Assembly: GCF_024168645.1 (NCBI RefSeq)
Contig: NZ_JALJWF010000001.1
Span: 3,041,501-3,105,500, forward strand
Length of the DNA stretch: 64,000 bases
Direction of reading: 5' to 3'
Source: Pseudomonas sp. GGS8
Lineage (GTDB): Bacteria; Pseudomonadota; Gammaproteobacteria; Pseudomonadales; Pseudomonadaceae
Position 1 is the stretch's first letter. The number at the start of each line of letters is the position of its first letter. The notes under the pieces are model-generated. The model had not been told where the DNA came from. It saw only the letters and a list, made by a program, of their open reading frames with translations, and ran no database searches. A program made the position numbers and the translations under genes. Below, one piece after another: positions 19,352-27,940 of the stretch.

Positions 19352-20116
19352 ATGAGTGAAGCGATCAAACAGCCTGTGAGTCCTCAAGGCATTATTCAGA
19401 TGCAGGGCGTAAACAAGTGGTACGGCCAGTTCCACGTGTTGAAAGACATCAACCTGAACGTTAAGCAGGGCGAGCGTATCGTGCTGTGCGGCCCTTCGGG
19501 TTCCGGTAAATCCACCACCATCCGTTGCCTCAATCGCCTGGAAGAACACCAGCAGGGCCGCATCGTGGTCGATGGCGTGGAACTGACCAACGACCTCAAG
19601 CAGATCGAAGCGATCCGCCGTGAAGTCGGCATGGTATTCCAGCACTTCAACCTGTTCCCGCACCTGACCATTCTGCAGAACTGCACCTTGGCGCCGATGT
19701 GGGTGCGCAAGATGCCCAAGCGCAAGGCCGAAGAAATCGCCATGCATTACCTGGAACGCGTACGCATTCCGGAGCAGGCGCATAAATTCCCGGGGCAACT
19801 GTCCGGTGGTCAGCAACAGCGTGTGGCGATTGCCCGTGCCCTGTGCATGAAACCGAAAATCATGCTGTTCGACGAACCGACTTCGGCGCTCGACCCTGAG
19901 ATGGTGAAAGAGGTTCTGGACACCATGATCGGCCTGGCCGAAGACGGCATGACCATGCTTTGCGTGACCCACGAAATGGGCTTCGCCCGTACTGTGGCCA
20001 ACCGCGTGATCTTCATGGACAAGGGTGAAATCGTCGAACAGGCTGCGCCTAACGACTTCTTCGACAACCCGCAGAACGAGCGGACGAAGCTGTTCCTGAG
20101 CCAGATCCTGCATTGA
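19352..20116 (+). CDS. aapP: General L-amino-acid ABC ATPase AapP
   Basis: 254-residue nucleotide-binding subunit. Walker [10 protein letters not shown] (about residues 47-55), Q-loop [12 protein letters not shown], signature LSGGQQQR (about 150), Walker [13 protein letters not shown] and switch His in CVTHEMGF. Last gene of the aap operon, followed by a terminator at 20140-20168. Confidence 0.96.
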   Translation: MSEAIKQPVSPQGIIQMQGVNKWYGQFHVLKDINLNVKQGERIVLCGPSGSGKSTTIRCLNRLEEHQQGRIVVDGVELTNDLKQIEAIRREVGMVFQHFNLFPHLTILQNCTLAPMWVRKMPKRKAEEIAMHYLERVRIPEQAHKFPGQLSGGQQQRVAIARALCMKPKIMLFDEPTSALDPEMVKEVLDTMIGLAEDGMTMLCVTHEMGFARTVANRVIFMDKGEIVEQAAPNDFFDNPQNERTKLFLSQILH

Positions 20117-20139
20117 TGCCTTGCTGACTCGCAAAAACC

Positions 20140-20168
20140 AACCCGGCCTCGCGCCGGGTTTGTTTTTT
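20140..20168. terminator. Bidirectional terminator between aapP and the small cysteine-rich gene
   Basis: Stem AACCCGGC (20140-20147) / GCCGGGTT (20153-20160), followed on the plus strand by TGTTTTTT. On the minus strand the stem is followed by GGTTTTTG, so it can serve both converging genes. Confidence 0.85.
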
Positions 20169-20339
20169 CTACTTCTGGTGGTGGCAAATGCGCTTCATTT
20201 CGTTGCCGATCATTTGTCTACCGACGATGACCAGTTCATCACATGCGTCTGAGTAATGCTTCGAACAACCGCCGCCGACCATGACTTCCCCACAGGTCTG
20301 GCACTCTCATCCGAATAAATCATCGACTCGATGCTCCAT
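20169..20339 (-). pseudogene. Small cysteine-rich (zinc-ribbon-like) gene with in-frame TGA
   Basis: ATG 20339 follows a strong AGGAGAGGG ribosome site. The frame reads ten codons (MEHRVDDLFG), meets TGA at 20309-20307, then stays open for 45 codons to TAG 20169. The second part reads ECQTCGEVMVGGGC, SKHYSDAC and ends MKRICHHQK: CxxC, then C..H....C and a final C-H-H, a likely zinc-binding pattern. It has its own ribosome site and shares a bidirectional terminator with aapP, so it looks like a real gene. The TGA may be a nonsense mutation, a recoded codon, or the true start may be downstream (ATG at codon 20, GGGGA nearby, but that loses the first CxxC). I do not recognise the family. Confidence 0.55.
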
Positions 20340-20362
20340 TCCCTCTCCTTGACCGTAGGCGG

Positions 20363-20420
20363 TTGCTGTACTGCACGAAGCTGACTAACATGTCAGAAAA
20401 TTCATCCTATGATTGGATGA
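20363..20420 (+). promoter_or_regulatory. Promoter and two palindromes before the FadR-type regulator
   Basis: TTGCTG (20363-20368), a 17-bp spacer and TAACAT (20386-20391) form a promoter. CTGAC-N6-GTCAG (20381-20396) is centred on the -10. TCATCC-N7-GGATGA (20402-20420) lies just after the expected start of transcription. The positions suggest repression or autoregulation by the regulator encoded next. Confidence 0.5.
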
Positions 20421-20433
20421 AAGGGCGAATCCT

Positions 20434-21093
20434 ATGTCAGATATTTCTCCATTAATTAAACGATCCTTGGTCGATCAGGCCCTGGACCAGTTGCGCCTGC
20501 GCATTAATCAAGGTGTCTGGACGGTCGGCCAGCGCTTGCCCACCGAGCCGGAACTGGCGACTGAGCTGGGCATCAGCCGCAATACCGTGCGCGAAGCCAT
20601 GCGAGTGCTGGCGTTTTCCGGCTTGATCGAGATTCGTCAGGGCGACGGCAGTTACCTGCGGGCGGTGGTCGATCCGCTGGATACCCTGAAGGCGTTGTCC
20701 CGTTGCTCCCATGAGCAGGCCCGTGAGACTCGGCACATCCTTGAGGTCGAGGCCATCGGTCTCGCCGCAATGCGCCGAACCGATGAAGACCTGGTGGCAT
20801 TGCGCGAAGCGCTGAGCGTCAGCGGCAGTCACTACCACGGCGATCTCGATACCTACATCGCCTGCGACCTGGTGTTTCACCGTCGTCTGGTGGACGCGGC
20901 GCACAACCCGACCCTCAGTGAGCTGTATCGCTACTTTTCCAGCATCGTGGGCGCGCAGTTGCGTCAGACCCTGAACATCACCCCACGACGCCAAGCGGTG
21001 TTCGACCTGCATATCGAACTGCTCGATGCCGTCGAACAGCGCGACCCGGAACGGGCCAAAGCCCTGACGAGGCAGTTGATCAATGAACCTTGA
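20434..21093 (+). CDS. FadR-subfamily GntR transcriptional regulator
   Basis: 219 residues from ATG 20434 (AAAGGG ribosome site 8-13 bases upstream; a TTG 21 bases earlier is less likely). N-terminal winged helix: RLPTEPELATELGISRNTVREAMRVLAFSGLIEIRQGDGSYLR (quoted as the usual GntR wHTH layout, residues about 30-70). The C-terminal FCD all-helical ligand domain has the metal-site pattern CDLVFHRRL and later HIELLDAV. It overlaps the next gene by 11 bases, so it probably controls that exporter. Effector unknown. Confidence 0.9.
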   Translation: MSDISPLIKRSLVDQALDQLRLRINQGVWTVGQRLPTEPELATELGISRNTVREAMRVLAFSGLIEIRQGDGSYLRAVVDPLDTLKALSRCSHEQARETRHILEVEAIGLAAMRRTDEDLVALREALSVSGSHYHGDLDTYIACDLVFHRRLVDAAHNPTLSELYRYFSSIVGAQLRQTLNITPRRQAVFDLHIELLDAVEQRDPERAKALTRQLINEP

Positions 21094-22399
21094 AACCGAG
21101 AACCCGATGTCCAGTCAGCAGGCCAGCCACAACCGCATCACTGAGCTCAAGCGCACGGCGGAGCTCGAAGAGCTGTTGATCGACGCCGAGGTCGATGACG
21201 AAGAGGTTCAGCGAAGTCATCCGCTCCTGCGGCGACCGTGGCTGTTGCTGCTGGGCCTGATTCTGGTGGCGCTGAACCTGCGTCCGGCGCTGTCGAGCAT
21301 GGCGCCGATGCTCAGCGAAGTCTCGAAAACACTGGGGCTATCGGCTGCCCAGGCCGGTTTGCTGACCACCTTGCCGGTGCTTTGCCTCGGTCTGTTCGCG
21401 CCGTTGGCGCCGGTGCTGGCGCGCCGTTTTGGTGCCGAGCGGGTGGTGCTGGGGATTCTTCTGATGCTGGCTGGCGGGATCATCTTGCGCAGTTCGTTCG
21501 GCCAAGTCGGCCTGTTTGCCGGCAGCGTGCTGGCCGGCGCCAGCATTGGGGTGATCGGCGTGCTGTTGCCCGGTATCGTCAAGCGCGACTTCCCGAAGCA
21601 GGCCGGCACCATGACCGGCGTCTACACCATGGCGCTGTGCCTGGGGGCGGCCATGGCGGCTGGCGCGACCGTGCCGTTGAGCGAGCATTTCGACGACAGC
21701 TGGGCCGTGGGCCTCGGCTTCTGGGTGGTTCCGGCTTTGGTCGCAGCCATGTTGTGGTTGCCGCAAGTCGGTCAGAAACACGGTGCGCACCACGTTGCCT
21801 ATCAGGTCCGAGGTTTGTTGCGCGATCCTCTGGCCTGGCAAGTGACCTTGTACATGGGCCTGCAATCGTCTCTGGCCTACATCGTGTTCGGTTGGCTACC
21901 GTCGATTCTGATCGGTCGCGGTCTGACGCCTACCCAAGCCGGCCTGGTGCTATCGGGATCGGTGATTGTCCAGTTGATCAGCTCGCTGGCGGCTCCGTGG
22001 CTGGCAACGCGCGGCAAGGATCAGCGATTGGCGATCGTGATCGTCATGGCAATGACCCTCGGCGGCTTGTTCGGTTGTCTCTATGCACCAATCGACGGTC
22101 TGTGGGGCTGGGCAATCCTGCTGGGGTTGGGGCAGGGCGCTACGTTCAGCCTGGCGTTGACCCTGATCGTGCTGCGCTCGCGGGACGCCCATGTTGCGGC
22201 CAATCTGTCGAGCATGGCCCAGGGCTTCGGTTACACCCTGGCATCCATGGGGCCGTTCGCGGTCGGAGTGGTGCATGACTGGACTGGTGGCTGGACTGCC
22301 CTGGGCTGGATCTTCGGCGTCATTGGCCTCGGCGCGATCATCGCCGGGCTCGGTGCCGGGCGTGCGTTGTACGTTCAGGTTCAAAGCGAGAAAGTCTGA
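21083..22399 (+). CDS. CynX/NimT family MFS transporter
   Basis: 438 residues with 12 predicted membrane helices. After an acidic N-terminal tail of about 45 residues, the first helix reads WLLLLGLILVALNLRPALSS, the typical CynX/NimT (cyanate or nitroimidazole transporter) opening. The start is either ATG 21083, overlapping the regulator, or ATG 21107. Co-transcribed with the GntR regulator. Substrate unknown; the family name reflects founding members only. Confidence 0.88.
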   Translation: MNLETENPMSSQQASHNRITELKRTAELEELLIDAEVDDEEVQRSHPLLRRPWLLLLGLILVALNLRPALSSMAPMLSEVSKTLGLSAAQAGLLTTLPVLCLGLFAPLAPVLARRFGAERVVLGILLMLAGGIILRSSFGQVGLFAGSVLAGASIGVIGVLLPGIVKRDFPKQAGTMTGVYTMALCLGAAMAAGATVPLSEHFDDSWAVGLGFWVVPALVAAMLWLPQVGQKHGAHHVAYQVRGLLRDPLAWQVTLYMGLQSSLAYIVFGWLPSILIGRGLTPTQAGLVLSGSVIVQLISSLAAPWLATRGKDQRLAIVIVMAMTLGGLFGCLYAPIDGLWGWAILLGLGQGATFSLALTLIVLRSRDAHVAANLSSMAQGFGYTLASMGPFAVGVVHDWTGGWTALGWIFGVIGLGAIIAGLGAGRALYVQVQSEKV

Positions 22400-22512
22400 C
22401 GCTAACGCACTGTCGGTATTCGGGCCGCGAATGCCGATAGTGTTTCGCGCATTTGTTGACTATCGTGCAGGCAATCTTTCGAAACCACTTTTGCAAGCCC
22501 GGGAGCCTGCCC

Positions 22513-22983
22513 ATGAGTGATGCCCACAACGCCTTGATCACCCGGTTCTACCAAGCTTTCCAGCGGCTGGATGCTGAGGCGATGAGCGCCTGCTACACCG
22601 ACGACGTGGTGTTCAGTGATCCGGCGTTCGGCGAACTGCGCGGGCGCGATGCCGGCGACATGTGGCGCATGCTCACCACCCGCGCCAAGGACTTTTCCCT
22701 GACCTTCGATAACGTGCGCAGCGATGAACGCACCGGCGGCGCTCATTGGGTGGCGACGTACCTGTTCAGTCAGACCGGCAATGTCGTGGTCAATGACATT
22801 CAGGCGCGCTTCGTGTTTCGCGACGGCAAGATCTGCGAGCATCACGACAGTTTTGATCTGTGGCGCTGGTCGCGTCAGGCGCTGGGTTTCAAAGGACTGT
22901 TGTTGGGCTGGACCCCGGTGGTGAGTAACGCCGTGCGTGCTCAGGCCTTGAAGGGCCTGAAGGCATTCCAGGCCAGTCGCTGA
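22513..22983 (+). CDS. NTF2-like / SnoaL-fold protein
   Basis: 156 residues from ATG 22513, which has GGGAG 7 bases upstream. Single alpha+beta-barrel domain of the nuclear transport factor 2-like type: [59 protein letters not shown]. Such proteins may be small isomerases or binding proteins; no specific activity can be assigned. The C-terminal [11 protein letters not shown] segment is common in proteobacterial members. Confidence 0.85.
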   Translation: MSDAHNALITRFYQAFQRLDAEAMSACYTDDVVFSDPAFGELRGRDAGDMWRMLTTRAKDFSLTFDNVRSDERTGGAHWVATYLFSQTGNVVVNDIQARFVFRDGKICEHHDSFDLWRWSRQALGFKGLLLGWTPVVSNAVRAQALKGLKAFQASR

Positions 22984-23023
22984 TAAGATCGCGGCTTGTT
23001 TTCTTTCAAGTCTTGATCGTCAC

Positions 23024-23344
23024 GTGAGCACCTCGAGCGAATCTTCCGTCATTGCCACCGAACCGCCGCTGCCTGTCAGCAAGCCCTGGTTCGTCTACCT
23101 CGTTCGCGCGGCCAATGGTTCGCTCTACTGCGGGATCAGCGACGATCCCGTCCGCCGTTTCGCCACTCACCAGAGCGGTAAAGGTGCGCGCTTCTTCCTG
23201 TCCAGCCCGGCAGTGGCCTTGGTCTACACCGAAGCCTGCCGTGACAAAAGTGAAGCGCTGCGCCAGGAGCGTTTGATCAAGAAACTCAAGAAAAGCGCCA
23301 AGGAATGTCTGGTCGCGAGTGCGGCTGCGGGCTTATCAATCTGA
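23024..23344 (+). CDS. GIY-YIG nuclease family protein
   Basis: 106 residues, a single GIY-YIG domain of the UPF0213/YhbQ type. The two strands read [20 protein letters not shown], so the motif is VYL...LYCG rather than GIY...YIG, as usual in this branch. Arg in [10 protein letters not shown] and Glu in [15 protein letters not shown] complete the likely active site. A probable DNA-processing enzyme; the role is not established. GTG start at 23024. Confidence 0.88.
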   Translation: MSTSSESSVIATEPPLPVSKPWFVYLVRAANGSLYCGISDDPVRRFATHQSGKGARFFLSSPAVALVYTEACRDKSEALRQERLIKKLKKSAKECLVASAAAGLSI

Positions 23345-23432
23345 CTGATAAGCGCCCATCAGGCAGATGGCTAGGCTGCTCGTGGATTGCGCGCTAAGCT
23401 GCGGGCTCCTTATCCGAGCGGCGGAGCCGAGC

Positions 23433-24368
23433 ATGTCCGAGTTGATTCTTCATCACTACCCGACGTCCCCTTTCGCCGAAAAGGCCCGTTTGCTGCTGGG
23501 CTTCAAGGGGTTGTCCTGGCGCTCTGTGATGATCCCGCCGATGATGCCAAAGCCCGATCTGACGGCCCTGACTGGCGGCTACCGCAGGACGCCGGTATTG
23601 CAGATTGGCGCTGATGTCTATTGCGATACCGCGCTGATTGCTCGTCGTCTGGAGCAGGAAAAAGCCTTGCCCGCGTTCTTCCCCGAAGGCCAGGAAATGG
23701 TGACTGCGACCTTCGCGGCATGGGCCGATTCGGTGGTGTTCCAGCATGCGGTCAGCCTGGTGTTCCAGCCGGAGTCGGTGGCGGTGCGCTTCGGCAAATT
23801 GTCGCCGGAAGCGATCAAGGTATTTCTGGCCGACCGCGCCGGCTTGTTCAGCGGTGGCAGCGCCACTCGATTGTCGGCCGAGCAGGCAAAGCATCAATGG
23901 CCAACGATCATGGCGCGTCTGGAGCAGCAGCTTCAGCGTGAGCAGGGAGACTTCCTGTTCGGCGAACCGTCGATTGCCGACTTTGCCCTGGCTCACTCGC
24001 TGTGGTTCCTCAAGGCGACGCACGTGACCTCACCGTTGGTGGGTGCCTATCCGGCCGTTTTGGCGTGGTTTGGCCGAGTGATGGGCTTTGGTCATGGCGC
24101 GTTCAGCGAGATGACGGCCGAGCAGGCGCTGGAAATTGCCCGTAATGCCACACCGGCCGCGTTGCCGGATGAGCAGTTCGATGAGCCGAACGGCTTCGAG
24201 GCTGGCCAGCAGGTGGTGATTGCGGCGACCGATTACGGGGTTGATCCGGTGGTGGGGGAATTGCTGTTTGCGGGCAGCGAGGAATTGATTCTGCGCCGTG
24301 AAGACGAGCGGGCCGGTGTGGTGCATGTGCACTTTCCGCGGTTCGGGTTTCGTATCGAAGCGCAGTAG
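23433..24368 (+). CDS. Glutathione S-transferase family protein
   Basis: 311 residues from ATG 23433 (GGAG upstream at 23423). The N-terminal thioredoxin-like GST domain (about 1-80: HHYPTSPFAEKARLLLGFKGL, then a YRRTPVLQIGADVYCDT cis-Pro and Ser/Thr region) is followed by the all-helical C domain (about 95-215). An extra C-terminal domain of about 80 residues (QVVIAATDYGVDPVVGEL) binds nothing known to me but is frequent in pseudomonad homologues. The usual catalytic Ser/Cys region reads PTSPFAEK. Substrate unknown. Confidence 0.87.
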   Translation: MSELILHHYPTSPFAEKARLLLGFKGLSWRSVMIPPMMPKPDLTALTGGYRRTPVLQIGADVYCDTALIARRLEQEKALPAFFPEGQEMVTATFAAWADSVVFQHAVSLVFQPESVAVRFGKLSPEAIKVFLADRAGLFSGGSATRLSAEQAKHQWPTIMARLEQQLQREQGDFLFGEPSIADFALAHSLWFLKATHVTSPLVGAYPAVLAWFGRVMGFGHGAFSEMTAEQALEIARNATPAALPDEQFDEPNGFEAGQQVVIAATDYGVDPVVGELLFAGSEELILRREDERAGVVHVHFPRFGFRIEAQ

Positions 24369-24401
24369 GTGCTAACCACTCATTTTCTGGTCATGCACCA
24401 A

Positions 24402-24492
24402 CCTGTGGGAGCTGGCTTGCCTGCGATAGCGGCGTGTCAGGCAACAATAATGTTGCTGGGCTGACGTCATCGCTGGCAAGCCAGCTCCCACA
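24402..24492. repeat. REP inverted pair (GTGGGAGCTGGCTTGCCTGCG variant)
   Basis: The left arm CTGTGGGAGCTGGCTTGCCT and the right arm CTGGCAAGCCAGCTCCCACA separate the convergent GST and glutaredoxin genes. Confidence 0.88.
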
Positions 24493-24505
24493 AGGGACGG
24501 TGTCG

Positions 24506-24856
24506 TTATTTCAACGCGGCAAGCACCTGGTCCGGGTCATACCCGCGAATCAGCGTCCCGTTCACATCGATCAGCGGAATCCCGCGTCCCCCCAGCGCCT
24601 CGTAAGCTTTGCGCGCCACGGCATCCTTCTCGATATCGAATTCCTTGTACGGAATGCCTTTCTGATCGAGAAAACGTCGGGTCAGCTTGCAGTAGCCACA
24701 CCAGTCGGTGGCATAGAGCACGACGTTGGCCTTGGCCTGGGTCTGCTCGGACACCACCTGCGAGGGGTGAAGTACCCGCTCGATCTTGCCCCAGTTCTGG
24801 TAAACCACAACCACCAGCAGGATCAACAGGCATTTCTTCAGTACGCCGCCGAGCAT
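24506..24856 (-). CDS. Membrane-anchored glutaredoxin family protein
   Basis: 116 residues: an N-terminal hydrophobic anchor (GGVLKKCLLILLVVVVYQ, residues 3-20) and a glutaredoxin domain with redox motif CGYC in ATDWCGYCKLTRR (about residues 50-62). A cis-Pro (RGIPLID) and a C-terminal GYDPDQVLAALK helix follow. The anchor suggests function at the inner membrane. It overlaps the yejK stop by one base (TGATG), so it is coupled to yejK. Partner proteins unknown. Confidence 0.9.
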   Translation of the reverse strand: MLGGVLKKCLLILLVVVVYQNWGKIERVLHPSQVVSEQTQAKANVVLYATDWCGYCKLTRRFLDQKGIPYKEFDIEKDAVARKAYEALGGRGIPLIDVNGTLIRGYDPDQVLAALK

Positions 24857-25860
24857 CAGTTGCGTCGCTTGAGCTGGTCGGTCAATTGGGTCGGCAAGCC
24901 TTTGATGATCAGCGTGCCGGCTTCTTCGTCGTATTCGATCTTCGAGCCCAGCAGGTGTGCTTCGAAGCTGATCGACAAGCCCTCGGCGCGGCCGGTGAAG
25001 CGGCGGAACTGGTTCAGGGTGCGCTTATCCGCCGGAATTTCCGGGGACAGGCCGTAGTCCTTGTTGCGGATGTGATCGTAAAACGCTTTCGGGCGTTCTT
25101 CGTCGATCAGTCCGGACAATTCTTCCAGGCCCATGGGCTCGCCCATTTTTGCCTGGCTGCTGGCGTAATCCACCAGGGTCTTGGTCTTTTCGCGGGCGGA
25201 CTCTTCCGGCAGGTCTTCGCTTTCGACGAAGTCACTGAAGGCCTTGAGCAGGGTGCGGGTTTCGCCCGGGCCGTCGACGCCTTCCTGGCAGCCGATGAAG
25301 TCGCGGAAGTATTCCGAGACCTTCTTGCCGTTCTTGCCCTTGATGAACGAGATGTACTGCTTGGACTGCTTGTTGTTCTGCCACTCGGAAACGTTGATCC
25401 GCGCTGCGAGGTGCAACTGGCCAAGGTCCAGATGTCGTGAAGGGGTCACGTCCAGCTGATCGGTCACCGCCACGCCTTCGCTGTGGTGCAGCAGGGCGAT
25501 GGCCAGATAATCGGTCATGCCTTGCTGGTGATGCGCGAACAGCACATGGCCACCGACCGAGAGGTTGGATTCTTCCATCAGCTTTTGCAGATGCTCGACC
25601 GCCACCCGGCTGAACGTCGTGAAATCACGACCACCGTCGAGGTATTCCTTCAGCCAGCCGCTGAACGGAAACGCGCCGGACTCCGGATGGAACAGCCCCC
25701 AGGCTTTGCCCTGTTTGGCGTTATAGCTTTCGTTGAGGTCGGCGAGCATGTTCTCGATGGCCGCGGACTCTGCCAGTTCGGAATCGCGGGCGTGAAGAAC
25801 TGCAGGTGTGCCGTCGGGTTTTTTGTCGATCAGGTGGACGATGCAATGACGGATCGGCAT
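24856..25860 (-). CDS. yejK: Nucleoid-associated protein YejK (NdpA)
   Basis: 334 residues, full length for the NA37/YejK family of nucleoid-associated proteins. Begins [21 protein letters not shown]; contains [25 protein letters not shown] and the central [27 protein letters not shown] block. Cytoplasmic; it associates with DNA, exact role unclear. First gene of a two-gene unit with the glutaredoxin, and divergent from hupN across a 396-bp gap. Confidence 0.93.
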   Translation of the reverse strand: MPIRHCIVHLIDKKPDGTPAVLHARDSELAESAAIENMLADLNESYNAKQGKAWGLFHPESGAFPFSGWLKEYLDGGRDFTTFSRVAVEHLQKLMEESNLSVGGHVLFAHHQQGMTDYLAIALLHHSEGVAVTDQLDVTPSRHLDLGQLHLAARINVSEWQNNKQSKQYISFIKGKNGKKVSEYFRDFIGCQEGVDGPGETRTLLKAFSDFVESEDLPEESAREKTKTLVDYASSQAKMGEPMGLEELSGLIDEERPKAFYDHIRNKDYGLSPEIPADKRTLNQFRRFTGRAEGLSISFEAHLLGSKIEYDEEAGTLIIKGLPTQLTDQLKRRN

Positions 25861-26256
25861 GGGCTTCTCGGCTGATTGAAGAGAGGAGGGCGTGCTCCCC
25901 CAAAAAGTGCCCAGTGTACCGCAACCACTGGTTTTGGCGCGGCTCGAAGGGCAATTCGCAGCTGTGCGACGGCCCTTATGCAGTTTTTTCCCGATTTAGA
26001 GCAATAAAGCTGACCAAATGGGTAGCTAGAGGCGGATATTTCCCCGTCTCTGTGCTAGTTTTGCCCGGTCTTACGCGAAGTCACTGCGTTAAGCGTGCAT
26101 TCAGCATTTGTCAGGTCGAACCAAACCCTGATTTCGGTATCTATAACCCCGACTCGTCGTGGTTATGGCCGAGGGTGCCAGATCCAGAAGATCGGGCTCG
26201 ATGGCTGACACTGCACTCTGCAATCCATATGAATTTGATAGGGAAGGAACACTACA
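25861..26256. other. Divergent intergenic region yejK-hupN
   Basis: 396 bp between divergently transcribed genes; it must hold both promoters. I could not assign a convincing -35/-10 pair. TATAAC near 26138 and the hairpin AGAGGCGG...CCGTCTCT near 26029-26052 are the most notable marks. An AAGGAAC ribosome site precedes hupN. A plus-strand open frame crosses the gap but looks non-coding. Confidence 0.4.
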
Positions 26257-26538
26257 ATGGCTCTTACTAAAGACCAACTGATCGCCGACATCGCTGAAGC
26301 TATCGACGCGCCAAAAACCACCGCGCGTAACGCTCTGGACCAACTGGGCCAAATCGTTGCCGATCAGCTGGAAAACGGCGGCGAAATCACTCTGCCAGGT
26401 ATCGGCAAGCTGAAAGTGACTGAGCGTCCTGCCCGTACCGGCCGCAACCCTTCGACTGGCGCTGCCATCGAAATCGCTGCCAAGAAAGTGATCAAGCTGG
26501 TTGTGGCCAAAGGCCTGACCGACGCTGTTAACAAGTAA
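26257..26538 (+). CDS. hupN: HU-family nucleoid protein HupN
   Basis: 93-residue histone-like DNA-binding protein. Complete HU fold: MALTKDQLIADIAEAIDAPK helices, the LPGIGKLKVTERPARTGRNP arm with the conserved RNP tip, and the C-terminal KKVIKLVVAKGL. It differs from HupA/HupB in the first residues and lies next to yejK and upstream of valS as I recall for hupN in other pseudomonads. ATG 26257 has AAGGAAC upstream; a terminator follows directly. The paralogue name rests on context. Confidence 0.9.
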   Translation: MALTKDQLIADIAEAIDAPKTTARNALDQLGQIVADQLENGGEITLPGIGKLKVTERPARTGRNPSTGAAIEIAAKKVIKLVVAKGLTDAVNK

Positions 26539-26549
26539 GACTTGTTAAA

Positions 26550-26588
26550 AAAAACCGTGCTCCGGAGCAATCCGGGCACGGTTTTTTT
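26550..26588 (+). terminator. Rho-independent terminator of hupN
   Basis: AAACCGTGC (26552-26560) pairs with GCACGGTTT (26576-26584); inside, CCGGA-GCAA-TCCGG extends the stem. A T-run follows. Confidence 0.93.
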
Positions 26589-26639
26589 GTGTCTGCGATT
26601 CAGCGATTGATCAGGTTCAATCGCTGTCTCGGTTGTTAC

Positions 26640-27662
26640 TCAGCTTTTGCGGGCCCAGCGCTCGCGCCAGACCTGTTGCTCGGATTTGGTCTGGAAGGTC
26701 CAGGCGACGAAGCGGCTTTGCTTCTGCCCTTGGGACATCTCCACAACCTGGCTCTCCAATACGCCAGCCTTTTTCAGCGCCGTCTGGATCGCCGGCAGGT
26801 TTGAGGCTTTCGAGACCAGGGTGCTGAACCAAAGCACTTTGTGTTGAAAGTGCGCGCTCTCGGCGATCAATTGCGTCACAAACCGTGCCTCGCCACCTTC
26901 ACACCACAGTTCAGCCGATTGACCGCCAAAGTTCAGCACCGGCAATTTGCGTTTTGGGTCGGCGCGGCCCAGCGCGCGCCATTTACGCACGCTGCCCTTG
27001 GTCGCCTCGTCCATCGAGGCGTGGAATGGCGGGTTGCACATGGTCAGGTCAAAACGTTCGCCGGGCTCGAGCAAGCCCAGCAGAATGTGCTTAGGATTAG
27101 TTTGCTGGCGCAGCTGGATGGCTTTGTTCAGCCCGTTGGACTGCACGATGGCTTTGGCGGAGGCCACGGCCGTCGGGTCGATTTCCGAGCCAAGGAAGTG
27201 CCAGCGGTAGTCGCTGTAGCCGATCAACGGATAAACGCAGTTGGCGCCCATGCCGATATCGAGCACCTTGACCGGCGCACCGCGAGGAATTTCACCGTCG
27301 TTGACGCTGGCCAGCAAGTCGGCCAAAAAGTGCACGTAGTCGGCACGCCCCGGAACCGGTGGGCACAGGTAGTCGGCCGGGATGTCCCAATGGGCGATGC
27401 CGTAGAACGACTTGAGCAGCGCCCGGTTGAACACTCGCACCGCGTCCGGGCTGGCGAAGTCGATGCTCTCCTTGCCGTACGGATTGATGATCACGAACTT
27501 CGCCAGTTCCGGCGTGCTCTTGATCAGCGCCGGGAAGTCGTAACGACCCTGATGGCGATTGCGCGGGTGCAGGCTGGCCTTCTCGCGTGGCTCCACGGCT
27601 TTGGCCGGGGTCGCGGATTCAGGCTTTTTGCGCGCAGGTTTGGGTGTGCTGGGGGCGGTCAT
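26640..27662 (-). CDS. rlmF: 23S rRNA (adenine(1618)-N6)-methyltransferase RlmF
   Basis: Methylates A1618 of 23S rRNA using SAM. 340 residues from ATG 27662; a longer upstream frame runs through a REP element and is discarded. A Lys/Pro/Ala-rich N-terminal tail (about 30 residues) precedes [20 protein letters not shown] motif [15 protein letters not shown] is near residue 136 and the catalytic NPPF near residue 210. Single-gene unit transcribed towards hupN. Confidence 0.93.
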   Translation of the reverse strand: MTAPSTPKPARKKPESATPAKAVEPREKASLHPRNRHQGRYDFPALIKSTPELAKFVIINPYGKESIDFASPDAVRVFNRALLKSFYGIAHWDIPADYLCPPVPGRADYVHFLADLLASVNDGEIPRGAPVKVLDIGMGANCVYPLIGYSDYRWHFLGSEIDPTAVASAKAIVQSNGLNKAIQLRQQTNPKHILLGLLEPGERFDLTMCNPPFHASMDEATKGSVRKWRALGRADPKRKLPVLNFGGQSAELWCEGGEARFVTQLIAESAHFQHKVLWFSTLVSKASNLPAIQTALKKAGVLESQVVEMSQGQKQSRFVAWTFQTKSEQQVWRERWARKS

Positions 27663-27751
27663 GGGCGAGGTCGATTCGGGTATGGCTAAAAGTGGCGGGT
27701 ATTGTCCCACATCCAGCTGCTGGTAACCCAATTGTGAAGATCGCCGCATGT

Positions 27752-27859
27752 CCTGTGGGAGCGGGCTTGCCCGCGATGGCGGTTTTACATTCAACATTGA
27801 TGTCGGCTGGTACACCGCTTTCGCGGGCAAGTCGGATCGCCGCACCGCCGCTCCCACAG
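27752..27859. repeat. REP inverted pair between rlmF and valS
   Basis: The left arm CTGTGGGAGCGGGCTTGCCC and the right arm CGCGGGCAAG...CCGCTCCCACAG; the right arm carries a short insertion (TCGGATCGCCGCA) splitting it. Confidence 0.82.
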
Positions 27860-27892
27860 AGATTTTTGGTGTTTGGGAGAAAGTGGCAGGCA

Positions 27893-27921
27893 TAAAAAAG
27901 GGAGGCCACGCGGGCCTCCCT
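27893..27921 (-). terminator. Rho-independent terminator of valS
   Basis: On the minus strand GGGAGGCC, loop CGCGT, GGCCTCCC, then six T residues. Confidence 0.93.
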
Positions 27922-27940
27922 GTTTCATTGCGACGTGCCG

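Noticed and set aside
25806..26270. Plus-strand frame with a C...CDGP segment resembling an iron-sulfur motif
   Set aside because: It overlaps yejK antisense, crosses the divergent promoter region, has no ribosome site, and the resemblance to a CDGSH motif is too weak.
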